Assembly (NCBI RefSeq): GCF_016595415.1
Contig: NZ_JAENIO010000032.1
Span: forward strand, 1 to 47,963
DNA from: Roseibacillus ishigakijimensis
Lineage (GTDB): Bacteria; Verrucomicrobiota; Verrucomicrobiia; Verrucomicrobiales; Akkermansiaceae
Direction of reading: 5' to 3'
DNA: 47,963 nucleotides
Below the pieces are notes generated by a model. That model saw only the letters and a program-made list of their open reading frames with translations, was not told where the DNA came from and searched no databases. Within the stretch, counting starts at the first letter, position 1, and each line of letters opens with the position of its first letter. The translations under genes and the position numbers were made by a program. Shown here piece by piece: positions 18,651 through 26,195 of the stretch.

Positions 18651-19112
18651 ATGAATCACGTTCTCGTCTCGGTGCCAGAGCAACGCCTTCTCGTGCTCAG
18701 CCAGGGCACTCCCCTGGCGCATTACCCCATCTCCACCTCCAAATTCGGCCTCGGTAGCGAGGAGGGCTCCAACCGCACCCCCCTGGGCCTTTTCCGCATT
18801 TGCGAAAAATACGGCTCCCGCGCGCCGCTGGGCACTATCTTCAAGGGACGCCGCCCCACCGGCCGCTGGCAGCCCGGTGAGCCTGCCGGTGACGACCTCG
18901 TGCTCACCCGCATTCTCCGCCTCGAAGGCCTGCAGCCGGGCTTGGAGAATACCTATGGGCGCTACATCTATCTTCACGGCACCGGAGAGGAAGAGCTCAT
19001 TGGACAACCGGCCTCCCACGGCTGCCTCCGCCTGCGCAATGAGGACATCGCTGAGCTCTATCCCCTCCTCCCGGTCGGCTCCACCCTCGAGATTTTCAAC
19101 CGGCCGCTTTGA
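18651..19112 (+). CDS. L,D-transpeptidase (YkuD domain), no signal peptide
   Basis: A 153-residue YkuD-domain protein. The catalytic region HGTGEEELIGQPASHGCLRL holds the conserved His and the SHGC active-site cysteine. Family members form 3-3 cross-links in peptidoglycan or attach proteins to it. This one consists of the domain only: the sequence starts directly with MNHVLVSVPEQRLLVL and no export signal is visible, as in some small cytosolic-looking homologues whose role is unclear. It lies 30 bases after bioB and 10 bases before serB, so these three are likely co-transcribed. Catalytic fold certain; location and substrate uncertain. Confidence 0.9.
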   Translation: MNHVLVSVPEQRLLVLSQGTPLAHYPISTSKFGLGSEEGSNRTPLGLFRICEKYGSRAPLGTIFKGRRPTGRWQPGEPAGDDLVLTRILRLEGLQPGLENTYGRYIYLHGTGEEELIGQPASHGCLRLRNEDIAELYPLLPVGSTLEIFNRPL

Positions 19113-19122
19113 CCCTCTACTC

Positions 19123-19776
19123 ATGAAAAAACTACTCTTCCTCGACTGTGATTCCACCCTCTGCGCCATTGAGGGCGTCGACGAACTGGCCGCCCTGCGC
19201 GGACCGGAAGTGGAATCCCAGGTCATCGACCTGACCAACGAAGCCATGGATGGCACCGTGCCCATCGACGAAGTCTTCGGACGCCGCCTCGACCTCATAA
19301 AGCCCAGCCGCGAGATGTGCGTCAAAGTGGGCGAGATGTATATTCAACGTCTTTCTCCCGGAGTAGACGAGACCTTGCTGGAACTACGGGCTAAGGGCTG
19401 GGAGCCCATTATCATTTCGGGAGGCTTCACCCAAGTGATCGAGCCTGTCGCTCATCATTTGAACATTGAACAGATATTTGCTGTCGATCTCATCTTCAAC
19501 CCCGATGGCTCTTATCAAAACTTTGATAAAGAATCCCCTACTGCTCGCAACGGAGGGAAACCCGACATTATAAAAAGTATTCTTTGCAAAGAGAAAAAAA
19601 CTAGTGCCGTCATGGTCGGAGACGGCATTTCAGACTTGGAAACCAAAGGTGTCGTTGACTTATTTGTGGGCTTTGGTGGGGTAGTAAAACGAAAAACTGT
19701 TCAAATGCAATCACAAGCCTTCGTTACTCACTTCGCCGAACTTCCCAAGGTGATTACGGACTATCTATCGAAGTAG
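19123..19776 (+). CDS. serB: Phosphoserine phosphatase (HAD superfamily)
   Basis: A 217-residue HAD phosphatase; SerB makes L-serine from phosphoserine. Motif I is FLDCDSTLC (D8 nucleophile, D10), motif II IIISGGFT, and motif III/IV a lysine followed by GDGISDLET. The length and cap region (VDELAALRG, IDEVFGRRLDLIKPS) fit SerB-like enzymes. ATG 19123 begins exactly at motif I, 10 bases after the L,D-transpeptidase stop; readings further upstream overlap that gene in another frame. Base composition falls from about 60% GC before about 19420 to about 40% after it, within one intact gene, suggesting a mosaic. Related HAD enzymes could share these motifs. Confidence 0.85.
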   Translation: MKKLLFLDCDSTLCAIEGVDELAALRGPEVESQVIDLTNEAMDGTVPIDEVFGRRLDLIKPSREMCVKVGEMYIQRLSPGVDETLLELRAKGWEPIIISGGFTQVIEPVAHHLNIEQIFAVDLIFNPDGSYQNFDKESPTARNGGKPDIIKSILCKEKKTSAVMVGDGISDLETKGVVDLFVGFGGVVKRKTVQMQSQAFVTHFAELPKVITDYLSK

Positions 19777-19844
19777 AAAAAGTTCTCTGTTGCTATACTT
19801 TCTCCTTGCCGTCTGAGAATTTCGGTAGTTAGTTGTCCCCCCAC

Positions 19845-20198
19845 ATGTCCAAAAGTAAAGCAACAAAAGGAAAACGTTACACCGCTGCTGAGAAGCAGGA
19901 GGTGCTTGATTATGTCGCAGCAGTCGATGCAGACAAGGGTCGTGGAGGCGTCGCAGCCGCCGCCCGGCACTTCGGCATCACCCCGCTGACCATTACTGCG
20001 TGGAAAAAGCGTGCCGCCGCTGGTGGCGCTCCCGGCATCCCTGCCGCTGCAACACCTACCAAGGGTGGCTCCAAGGGCGCTACCGCCCAATCCCGCACCC
20101 TCCACCGCCTCGCCGAAATCCTCGACGAAATTGAAGGAGCCAAAGCGAAAATTGCCAGCCTGGAAAAGGAGTACGCAAAGCTCAAAAAGAAGGTGTAA
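19845..20198 (+). CDS. Small helix-turn-helix protein with C-terminal coiled coil
   Basis: A 117-residue basic protein. Residues 10-50 form a transposase-type helix-turn-helix (YTAAEKQEVLDYV, then GVAAAARHFGITPLTITAWKKR), like the DNA-binding half of IS3-family OrfA and related regulators. An alanine/glycine linker leads to a predicted coiled coil (LAEILDEIEGAKAKIASLEK). No catalytic integrase gene follows and no terminal inverted repeats are seen, so it looks like a free-standing, possibly domesticated, DNA-binding protein. ATG 19845 is chosen; TTG 19833 is possible. It is followed closely by a strong terminator. Target unknown. Confidence 0.8.
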   Translation: MSKSKATKGKRYTAAEKQEVLDYVAAVDADKGRGGVAAAARHFGITPLTITAWKKRAAAGGAPGIPAAATPTKGGSKGATAQSRTLHRLAEILDEIEGAKAKIASLEKEYAKLKKKV

Positions 20199-20228
20199 CG
20201 GTTGGGGGAACAACTTCACACTTTCCAT

Positions 20229-20262
20229 AAAAACAGGCAGTCTCCGGATTGCCTGTTTTTTT
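20229..20262 (+). terminator. Rho-independent terminator after the HTH gene
   Basis: An 11-bp stem (AAAAACAGGCA / TGCCTGTTTTT) around a 10-base loop, followed by more T. It lies 30 bases beyond the stop at 20198. Confidence 0.9.
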
Positions 20263-20540
20263 GTCCCCTTACGTCGCGTTTTACCTATTTCCCTGTCTCC
20301 TTATTCATAGTCTTTCCTTATTCATAAGCCTGCCGACGGGACGACGGCACCGTTCTCCCTATTGTTGACTATCTTTCTTTTCCTCCCCCGTGAGTCACTT
20401 CAGAGCCCAGAGGACCATACCAACTCGGGATTCTCTCCACTCAGATCAAGCTGCCTCGTTTTACTGAAGAAGAGCCCTGCGCGGCGAGGCTGAATGATTG
20501 GAGTCCAAGCAGAAAAAGCCCTTGGGATGAAGGATTCAGC
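20263..20540. other. Non-coding gap between two converging terminators
   Basis: About 280 bases with no supported gene or RNA. A small direct repeat CCTTATTCATA occurs twice near 20300-20330, and GCTGAAT (about 20490) has its complement ATTCAGC near 20533. Nothing identifiable. Confidence 0.4.
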
Positions 20541-20543
20541 CAT

Positions 20544-20575
20544 AAAAAAGCCGAACCACGCGAATGGTCCGGCTT
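20544..20575 (-). terminator. Rho-independent terminator of rpoA-rplQ
   Basis: On the minus strand AAGCCGGACCA pairs fully (one G-U) with UGGUUCGGCUU around a UUCGCG loop and is followed by further U residues. It lies 27 bases past the rplQ stop. Confidence 0.9.
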
Positions 20576-20602
20576 GGAAAAAGAGCTTAAGAAATAGCCG
20601 AC

Positions 20603-20998
20603 TTACTCAGCATCATCTTCCTCGACTTCACCTACGGTGATGTCGAGATCGACAAACTCGATGAAGGCCATAGGAGCGGCGTCGCTCGAGCGCGGCCCGA
20701 GCTTGGTAATGCGGCAGTAGCCACCTTGGCGATCGGCTGCGGCCTCGGCAATCTCGCCGAAGAGCTTGCTGACAACATCCTTCTGACGCAGATAGGCGAT
20801 GGCCTGGCGGCGGGCGTGCAGGTCACCCCGCTTGCCAAGAGTCACCAACTTCTCCGCCACGGGACGGAGGGCTTTGGCCTTGGCCAGAGTCGTGCGGATG
20901 CGGCCATTCTTGATCAAAGAGGCTGCTTGGTTGGACAACAGGGCCTTGCGTTGGGCCGCGTTGCGCTTCAGTTTGGGAGTTTTTCTACGGTGTTTCAT
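20603..20998 (-). CDS. rplQ: 50S ribosomal protein L17
   Basis: A 131-residue L17 of the large ribosomal subunit, lying near the peptide exit tunnel. The start [13 protein letters not shown] and the blocks [26 protein letters not shown] and [15 protein letters not shown] are typical. The acidic C terminus ([10 protein letters not shown]) is an addition to the core. It lies 14 bases after rpoA, the conserved rpoA-rplQ order, and ends the operon before a strong terminator. Confidence 0.97.
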   Translation of the reverse strand: MKHRRKTPKLKRNAAQRKALLSNQAASLIKNGRIRTTLAKAKALRPVAEKLVTLGKRGDLHARRQAIAYLRQKDVVSKLFGEIAEAAADRQGGYCRITKLGPRSSDAAPMAFIEFVDLDITVGEVEEDDAE

Positions 20999-21012
20999 GA
21001 ACGCGTTTTCAA

Positions 21013-22134
21013 TCAGTCGTCAATATTTTGGGCGATGAGGTCAGCCAGTCCGACCGGGGCCTCTTCATCGGCTCCCAGACGGGGAGCCTGAATTTGGGTT
21101 ACAGGTCCGGACAGCAGCGCGGGATCGATGCTCATCCCCAACCCTAATCCGAGTTCAGTGAGTTTGTCCTTAATTTCATTCAAGGACTTCTTACCAAAGT
21201 TACGATACTTGAGCATCTCGGCCTCGCTCTTCATCGCGAGCTGACCCACGGTGGTGATGTTGGCGTTGTTCAAGCAGTTGGCGGCGCGCACAGAGAGCTC
21301 AATCTCGTTCACGCTCATGTTGAGAAGTTTCTTCAGCGCGGCATTCTCCTCACTCTGCTCGGCAGGAGCTTCTTCGAACTCGATGGCGTTGTCATCATAG
21401 TTGACGAAGACATCGAGGTGGTGGCGAAGGATGCCGGAAGCCTGCAAAAGAGCGTCATGGGGCTCAATGCGGCCATCGGTATGGATATCGAGAATGAGCT
21501 TGTCGTAGTCCGTAATCTGACCCACCCGCGTGTTTTCCACCGAGTATTTCACCCGGGTGACAGGGCTGAAGATCGAATCAATGGCGATGACGCCGATGGG
21601 TGCATCGGGACGCTTGTTCTCATCCGCAATGCGGAAGCCACGACCGACAGAAACTTCGAATTCGCACTCAAACTTCACCTTGCGGTCGAGGGTGCAAATG
21701 ACGTGATCCTTGTTAATCACCGAATAGATGTTGTCGTCCTCGATGTCACCAGCGGTGACCGCGCCTTCTTTGTTCACGTTGATGGAAAGAACGCGGGATT
21801 CCTTGCCATGGTGCTTGAAACGAACTTTCTTCAGATTGAGAATGATATCGGTGACATCTTCCACCACTCCGGCAAGGGTGGAGAACTCGTGCTGGACTCC
21901 GGAGATACGAACGGAGGTGATGGCCGCACCTTCCAACGAGGAAAGCAAAACCCGGCGCAGGGAGTTCCCGACCGTGTGGCCGAAACCGCGCTCAAAAGGT
22001 TCGGCAACAAACTGGCCGAAAAATTCGGTGGCCGTGTCTTCGTTTTTTACCAATCGGTTCGGCACTTCGAACCGGTCCAACTTGACGGGACCGTCATTTG
22101 CTTCATTCTGGTCCTCTAAGACTTCTTCAGACAT
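21013..22134 (-). CDS. rpoA: DNA-directed RNA polymerase subunit alpha
   Basis: A 373-residue alpha subunit, longer than the usual 310-330. The N-terminal dimerisation domain shows [26 protein letters not shown]; the C-terminal DNA-binding domain (about 265-335) shows [21 protein letters not shown] and [13 protein letters not shown]. Extra length comes from an acidic linker ([16 protein letters not shown]) and a tail of about 40 residues after the C-terminal domain ([16 protein letters not shown]). The gene upstream points the other way, so rpoA-rplQ is its own transcription unit here rather than the end of the long ribosomal-protein operon. Start ATG 22132-22134. Confidence 0.97.
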   Translation of the reverse strand: MSEEVLEDQNEANDGPVKLDRFEVPNRLVKNEDTATEFFGQFVAEPFERGFGHTVGNSLRRVLLSSLEGAAITSVRISGVQHEFSTLAGVVEDVTDIILNLKKVRFKHHGKESRVLSINVNKEGAVTAGDIEDDNIYSVINKDHVICTLDRKVKFECEFEVSVGRGFRIADENKRPDAPIGVIAIDSIFSPVTRVKYSVENTRVGQITDYDKLILDIHTDGRIEPHDALLQASGILRHHLDVFVNYDDNAIEFEEAPAEQSEENAALKKLLNMSVNEIELSVRAANCLNNANITTVGQLAMKSEAEMLKYRNFGKKSLNEIKDKLTELGLGLGMSIDPALLSGPVTQIQAPRLGADEEAPVGLADLIAQNIDD

Positions 22135-22352
22135 AGTAGTTTAGATTAGCCGGGTTCCCCTTCAGACGAGCTTCGTCCAAACTTTTGAACGATGAAGGAC
22201 CAACGGCGGTTTTGCACTCGCGGGCGGGAAGCAACAGCACAGAAAGACATTTTGCAACTTTTTTTTGTCTCTTCCGCAAGCTTCCTGCTTTCAACCTTCT
22301 GAGAATTCACGTAAGTTACTCTTATTCCCTCAAAAAATTATTTCCCTATGTC

Positions 22353-22613
22353 ATGAAATCGAAACCCAACCTCACCCGGTTTACCTACGAGACCGCCGCC
22401 TTCGAAGGCTGGCGCCTCTGTATCAGCCGGGGCGGGAAGACCTTTACGAAATACTATTCGGACAAACAATTTGGCGGTCCGCGCCAATCGCTGGCCGCCG
22501 CAGAGAGCAAATTGGCCGCGCTCAAAGACCTTTTGGAAAATTCGCGCAAGATGAATGGGAAACTGACACAGACGACCATTCGGAAAGCTGAAAAATTGCT
22601 GAAAGAGGGTTAA
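22353..22613 (+). CDS. Small basic protein, possible AP2-like DNA-binding domain
   Basis: An 86-residue protein from ATG 22353. The region FEGWRLCISRGGKTFTKYYS followed by FGGPRQSLAAAESKLAAL has the order seen in AP2-like domains of bacterial DNA-binding proteins (three strands, then a helix): a W-x-V/C-x-I strand, a GGK turn, a Y/F strand, FGG, then an alanine-rich helix. The similarity is judged by eye and is modest. It diverges from rpoA with 218 bases between and lies 8 bases before the photolyase gene, so the two are probably co-transcribed. Function unknown; nucleic-acid binding is a guess. Confidence 0.6.
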   Translation: MKSKPNLTRFTYETAAFEGWRLCISRGGKTFTKYYSDKQFGGPRQSLAAAESKLAALKDLLENSRKMNGKLTQTTIRKAEKLLKEG

Positions 22614-22621
22614 TTCCTCCG

Positions 22622-24055
22622 ATGCCCGATCCTGCTCCCGCCCACATTCACTGGTTCCGTCGCGACCTTCGTCTCAGCGACAATCCCGCCCTCCTGGCCG
22701 CCAGTCATTCCGGCGCTCCTCTCATCCCGCTCTACATTCTGAGCGATTGGCGCGAATCCCATCCTTGGACTGGCCCCGGACGCCAACAATTTCTTTGCGA
22801 CTGTCTGGCTTCTCTGGACGAGGATTTGCGCGCGCTCGGCAGTCGGCTCATTCTTCGTCAGGGCTCCCCGCTGGAGGTCCTGGCCCGACTCGGCGAGGAA
22901 TACCCCGTCCGGGCCATTCACTTCCACCACGACCCCGATCCCTACGGAAAAAAGGTCGAAGCGCAGCTGCAGGAATTCTGCCAAGAGCAAGGCTGGGCTT
23001 GTGAGGGGCATGACGGCGTCGCCCTGCACCGCTTTGCGGAAACCTGCAAGGATGACGGCACCGCCTACCGCGTCTACACCCCTTACAGCAAGCGGTGGCT
23101 CGCTCTTGAAAAGCCCGCGCCAGACCGGAAGCCCGCTTCCCTGTCCACCCCGGGGGCTCTCTCCTCCCTCCCTCTGCCCGCTCTGGAAAGCTGGCAGCTG
23201 AGCCTCCCCGCGCAGGCCGAACTCCTCCCCGGCGGAGAAGCCGCCGCCCGTCAACGCTTGCGCCAGGCCCTCGCCGATCGCCTCCCCGCCTATGCGGAAA
23301 AGCGCGACCATCCGGCCGTGGCGGCGACTTCCCGCCTGTCCCAAGACCTGCGCTGGGGCACCTTGTCCATTCGGGAGGTCTTTGCCCATGCCCAGCAAGC
23401 GCAAGAGGCAGCCAGCTCTCCCTCCGAGGGAGAGAGTTTTAACAAATTCATCAAAGAACTGGCCTGGCGAGACTTTTATTTCCACCTCCTGGAGGCCTTC
23501 CCCGACGTTTTGCAGCACGAGTTCAATCCCGCCTACCGCGGTCTGCCCTGGGCCGAACCCGGGGAACAGTTCGCGGCCTGGAAGGAAGGCCGCACCGGCT
23601 TCCCGATTGTCGATGCCGGCATGCGCGAGCTCCAAGCGACCGGTTTCATGCACAACCGCGTGCGCATGATAACCGCCATGTTTCTCACCAAGGATCTCCA
23701 TCTCGACTGGCGCCTCGGGGAGCAGCACTTTGCCCAACACCTCCTCGACGGTGAAATCGCTTCCAACAACGGCGGCTGGCAATGGTCAGCGGGAACGGGC
23801 GCGGATGCCGCCCCTTACTTCCGCATCCAGAACCCTTGGACCCAATCCAAGCGCTTCGACGCTGAAGGGGACTACATCAAAAAATGGGTCCCTGAACTTG
23901 CCGCAGTCGCGCCCAAGGAGCTCCACCAGGCCCCCGACCTCGTCAGTGGCCACGGTCGGGACTACCTGGCCCCCATCGTCGATCATGCCGCCGAACGTGA
24001 GAAGACCCTCACTCTTTTCAAAAACCATCTGGCGGCCAAACGGGGCGAGGCCTAG
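22622..24055 (+). CDS. phr: Deoxyribodipyrimidine photolyase (cryptochrome/photolyase family)
   Basis: A 477-residue flavoprotein that repairs UV-induced cyclobutane pyrimidine dimers using blue light. The N-terminal alpha/beta antenna domain begins HIHWFRRDLRLSDNPAL. The FAD domain has FIKELAWRDFYFHLL, GRTGFPIVDAGMRELQATG, MHNRVRM, and NNGGWQWSAGTGADAAPYF followed by RIQNPWTQSKRFD, the class I CPD photolyase signature with the electron-transfer tryptophans. Length matches E. coli PhrB (472). It sits 8 bases after the small basic protein gene. Its stop (24053-24055) directly abuts the stop of the converging SRPBCC gene, with no base between. Confidence 0.95.
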   Translation: MPDPAPAHIHWFRRDLRLSDNPALLAASHSGAPLIPLYILSDWRESHPWTGPGRQQFLCDCLASLDEDLRALGSRLILRQGSPLEVLARLGEEYPVRAIHFHHDPDPYGKKVEAQLQEFCQEQGWACEGHDGVALHRFAETCKDDGTAYRVYTPYSKRWLALEKPAPDRKPASLSTPGALSSLPLPALESWQLSLPAQAELLPGGEAAARQRLRQALADRLPAYAEKRDHPAVAATSRLSQDLRWGTLSIREVFAHAQQAQEAASSPSEGESFNKFIKELAWRDFYFHLLEAFPDVLQHEFNPAYRGLPWAEPGEQFAAWKEGRTGFPIVDAGMRELQATGFMHNRVRMITAMFLTKDLHLDWRLGEQHFAQHLLDGEIASNNGGWQWSAGTGADAAPYFRIQNPWTQSKRFDAEGDYIKKWVPELAAVAPKELHQAPDLVSGHGRDYLAPIVDHAAEREKTLTLFKNHLAAKRGEA

Positions 24056-24511
24056 TCAAGGGGAAGCAACGGCGTCCTCGCTTTCAATAAAGTCCTTCAG
24101 CCGCTTCATTTCGGCATCAGCAGCCGCCTGGTTGGCTCGCCGGAAGCACCAGCCGCAGGTGAGAAAGAACCAGCGCAAGAGGCCCTTGCCACGCACGAGG
24201 GACATCTGCCACACCCGGGTGCCACCGGGGATGGCCTCGAAGGTGTAGGCGACCTCAATAGCAAAGCTCTCTCCCTGTAAAACGGAGAGATGCTCGTGGG
24301 GTGGCTTGTTTTTCAGCACCTCGCCCACAAAATCCATCCGGCGGCCATGTTCTTCGGTGACCACCCGGAAGCGCGTGCCGGGCTCGCCCTCTCCCCCCTC
24401 CAGCGGCTCCTCCCGCACCACGACCTCACTCCAATCAGGCACCCGCATCACCGTTAATTCAAAAGCCCGGGCGGGATCCGATTCAATCTCAATGCTTTCT
24501 GTCGTTTTCAT
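24056..24511 (-). CDS. SRPBCC (START/polyketide-cyclase-like) family protein
   Basis: A 151-residue protein of the SRPBCC helix-grip fold, which forms a deep hydrophobic pocket for lipids or other ligands. Visible pattern: N-terminal strand TTESIEIESDPARAFELT, middle strands VGEVLKNKPPHEHLSV and VAYTFEAIPGGTRVWQM, and a long C-terminal helix ending DAEMKRLKDFIE. A short hydrophobic patch (GLLRWFFLTCGWCF) may touch a membrane. Start ATG 24509-24511; it diverges from the DD-carboxypeptidase gene. Ligand unknown. Confidence 0.83.
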   Translation of the reverse strand: MKTTESIEIESDPARAFELTVMRVPDWSEVVVREEPLEGGEGEPGTRFRVVTEEHGRRMDFVGEVLKNKPPHEHLSVLQGESFAIEVAYTFEAIPGGTRVWQMSLVRGKGLLRWFFLTCGWCFRRANQAAADAEMKRLKDFIESEDAVASP

Positions 24512-24657
24512 GAAAAAAATCAGCTCCTGCCAAACGACAAGGCCAATGGTGATGCAAGCACAAGCCTCCTCTCCCGGCGAGGCTGGACTTTCTTTTCCAA
24601 GCGCAAGACCTCCTTTCCGCTTGGCAGGAGGGAGCTTAGGACGGAGATCTTTTTGTC

Positions 24658-26103
24658 ATGAAGGCCGCCCTCTTTCTCACCCTCGGCAGCACCCTGGCCC
24701 TCGGGGCCGCACCCTTGGAGGAGTTTTTGCAAGATCCGGTCTGCAAGACAGCTTCCGTGGGCTTTGCCCTTCTGCCTCTTGCCGGTTTCGCGCCTCTTCC
24801 GGACTCTCCTTCCGGGGCACAAGAAGAGGGCTCTCCCGCGGCCACCTCTCCCCGGGCGCAGCCTCTCTTTCACCAGCCCGATCTCGCCCTCACCCCCGCC
24901 TCGGTGCAAAAGGCCGTCACCACCGCCACGGCTCTGCAGATCCTCGGGCCGGACTACCGCTTCCGCACACGCCTCTTTCGCCAGGGCGAGGACCTCATCA
25001 TTTTGGGGGGAGGAGATCCCCTCCTCGCGGCCAGCGGCATTAATGCCGAGTTCTCCGCTTGGCGGGATGCCCTCCAGACCCACGAGATCGACGCCATCCC
25101 CGGCAAAATCATTGCCGACCCTTCCTTTTTTGAAGACCAGTGCACGCCCAACCAGTGGCTCTGGGGAGACATCGGCAACTACTACGGAGCCGGTGCCTGC
25201 GGACTGAACTTCCACCGCAACAGCTTCACCCTGACCTTTCGCCCCGGCGAAGTCGGGAGTGAGGCCCGCCTTATCTCCGCCTACCCTCGCCCCCCCGGAG
25301 TCACCTTCGAGAACCACATGCGCACCGGTCCCAGCGGCAGCGGCGATCAGGGCTATGCCTACAGCGGCCCCCGCCGCACCCTCATCACCTTGCGTGGCAC
25401 CGTCCCGGCGGGAAACAGTTTTTCCATCCAGGGAGCCCTCCCCAACCCCCCCCTCTCCTGCGCCACCGCCTTCCGCGATTTCCTGGAAAAAAGTGGCCTC
25501 CCGGTAGGAGGGGTCGAGGTCCGCCGCGAGACCAACCCTGCTGCCGAAGACCTCCTCCACACCACCGAAAGCCCTCCCCTCTCCCGCATTCTCCTTCCCG
25601 TGAACATGCGCAGCGTCAATCTCTACGCCGAATGCCTCTACAAAGCCTTGGCCGACGATGGCACCCATAAGTCCGCCCAGCAAAAACTGCGCACCCACTG
25701 GCAGAAGCAAGGCGTGGATATGGACGGCTTCCTTGCCCACGATGGCTCGGGCCTCTCGCCACAAAACACCCTGACCGCGCGCCAGGTGGCCCACATTCTG
25801 GCCCTCACCTTCCACAGCGAGCACGCATCCGTCTTCCGCGCCTCCCTGCCCGCCGCCGGTCGCAGTGGGACTCTTCGCTCCTTCGCCACAGGCACTGCTG
25901 CGGAAGGACGGCTCCTAGCCAAGTCCGGCGCCATGGAACGGGTGCGCACCTGGGCGGGCTATCTGCGCACAATGGCGGGCGAGGGCTACGCCTTTGCGCT
26001 TCTCGTCAATCACTACCATGGCAGCGACCGCGCCGTGACCACCGCCGCCGAAGAACTCCTCAGCAAACTCTGCGCACAGGGAACGCCGGAGCCCGACGAG
26101 TAG
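24658..26103 (+). CDS. dacB: D-alanyl-D-alanine carboxypeptidase/endopeptidase (PBP4, S13 family)
   Basis: A 481-residue periplasmic penicillin-binding protein that trims or opens peptidoglycan cross-links. A signal peptide (AALFLTLGSTLALGA) precedes the catalytic domain. The three active-site motifs are SVQK (SxxK, in LTPASVQKAVTTA), SVN (SxN, in RSVNLYAECLY) and KSG (the KTG equivalent, in LLAKSGAMERVRTWAGYL). The large insertion after the first motif, with ILGGGDPLL, is typical of S13/PBP4 enzymes. ATG 24658 is preceded by GGACGGAG. The next gene starts 92 bases on and is unrelated. Confidence 0.93.
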   Translation: MKAALFLTLGSTLALGAAPLEEFLQDPVCKTASVGFALLPLAGFAPLPDSPSGAQEEGSPAATSPRAQPLFHQPDLALTPASVQKAVTTATALQILGPDYRFRTRLFRQGEDLIILGGGDPLLAASGINAEFSAWRDALQTHEIDAIPGKIIADPSFFEDQCTPNQWLWGDIGNYYGAGACGLNFHRNSFTLTFRPGEVGSEARLISAYPRPPGVTFENHMRTGPSGSGDQGYAYSGPRRTLITLRGTVPAGNSFSIQGALPNPPLSCATAFRDFLEKSGLPVGGVEVRRETNPAAEDLLHTTESPPLSRILLPVNMRSVNLYAECLYKALADDGTHKSAQQKLRTHWQKQGVDMDGFLAHDGSGLSPQNTLTARQVAHILALTFHSEHASVFRASLPAAGRSGTLRSFATGTAAEGRLLAKSGAMERVRTWAGYLRTMAGEGYAFALLVNHYHGSDRAVTTAAEELLSKLCAQGTPEPDE

Positions 26104-26195
26104 GCCACTCACCCGTTCGGGGGAAGCGGTCGCTGCAAGATGGCGCCAGCCAAGCCGTTGTCCTCCGCCCCATCATCAGTTCCCGTTTTTTCGCC

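Noticed and set aside
17595-19325. 576-codon minus-strand frame opposite bioB, the L,D-transpeptidase and part of serB
   Set aside because: It runs opposite three genes with clear family motifs and is explained by codon bias.
19845-20198. Insertion sequence remnant (OrfA)
   Set aside because: No OrfB, no terminal inverted repeats and no target duplication; the gene has its own terminator.
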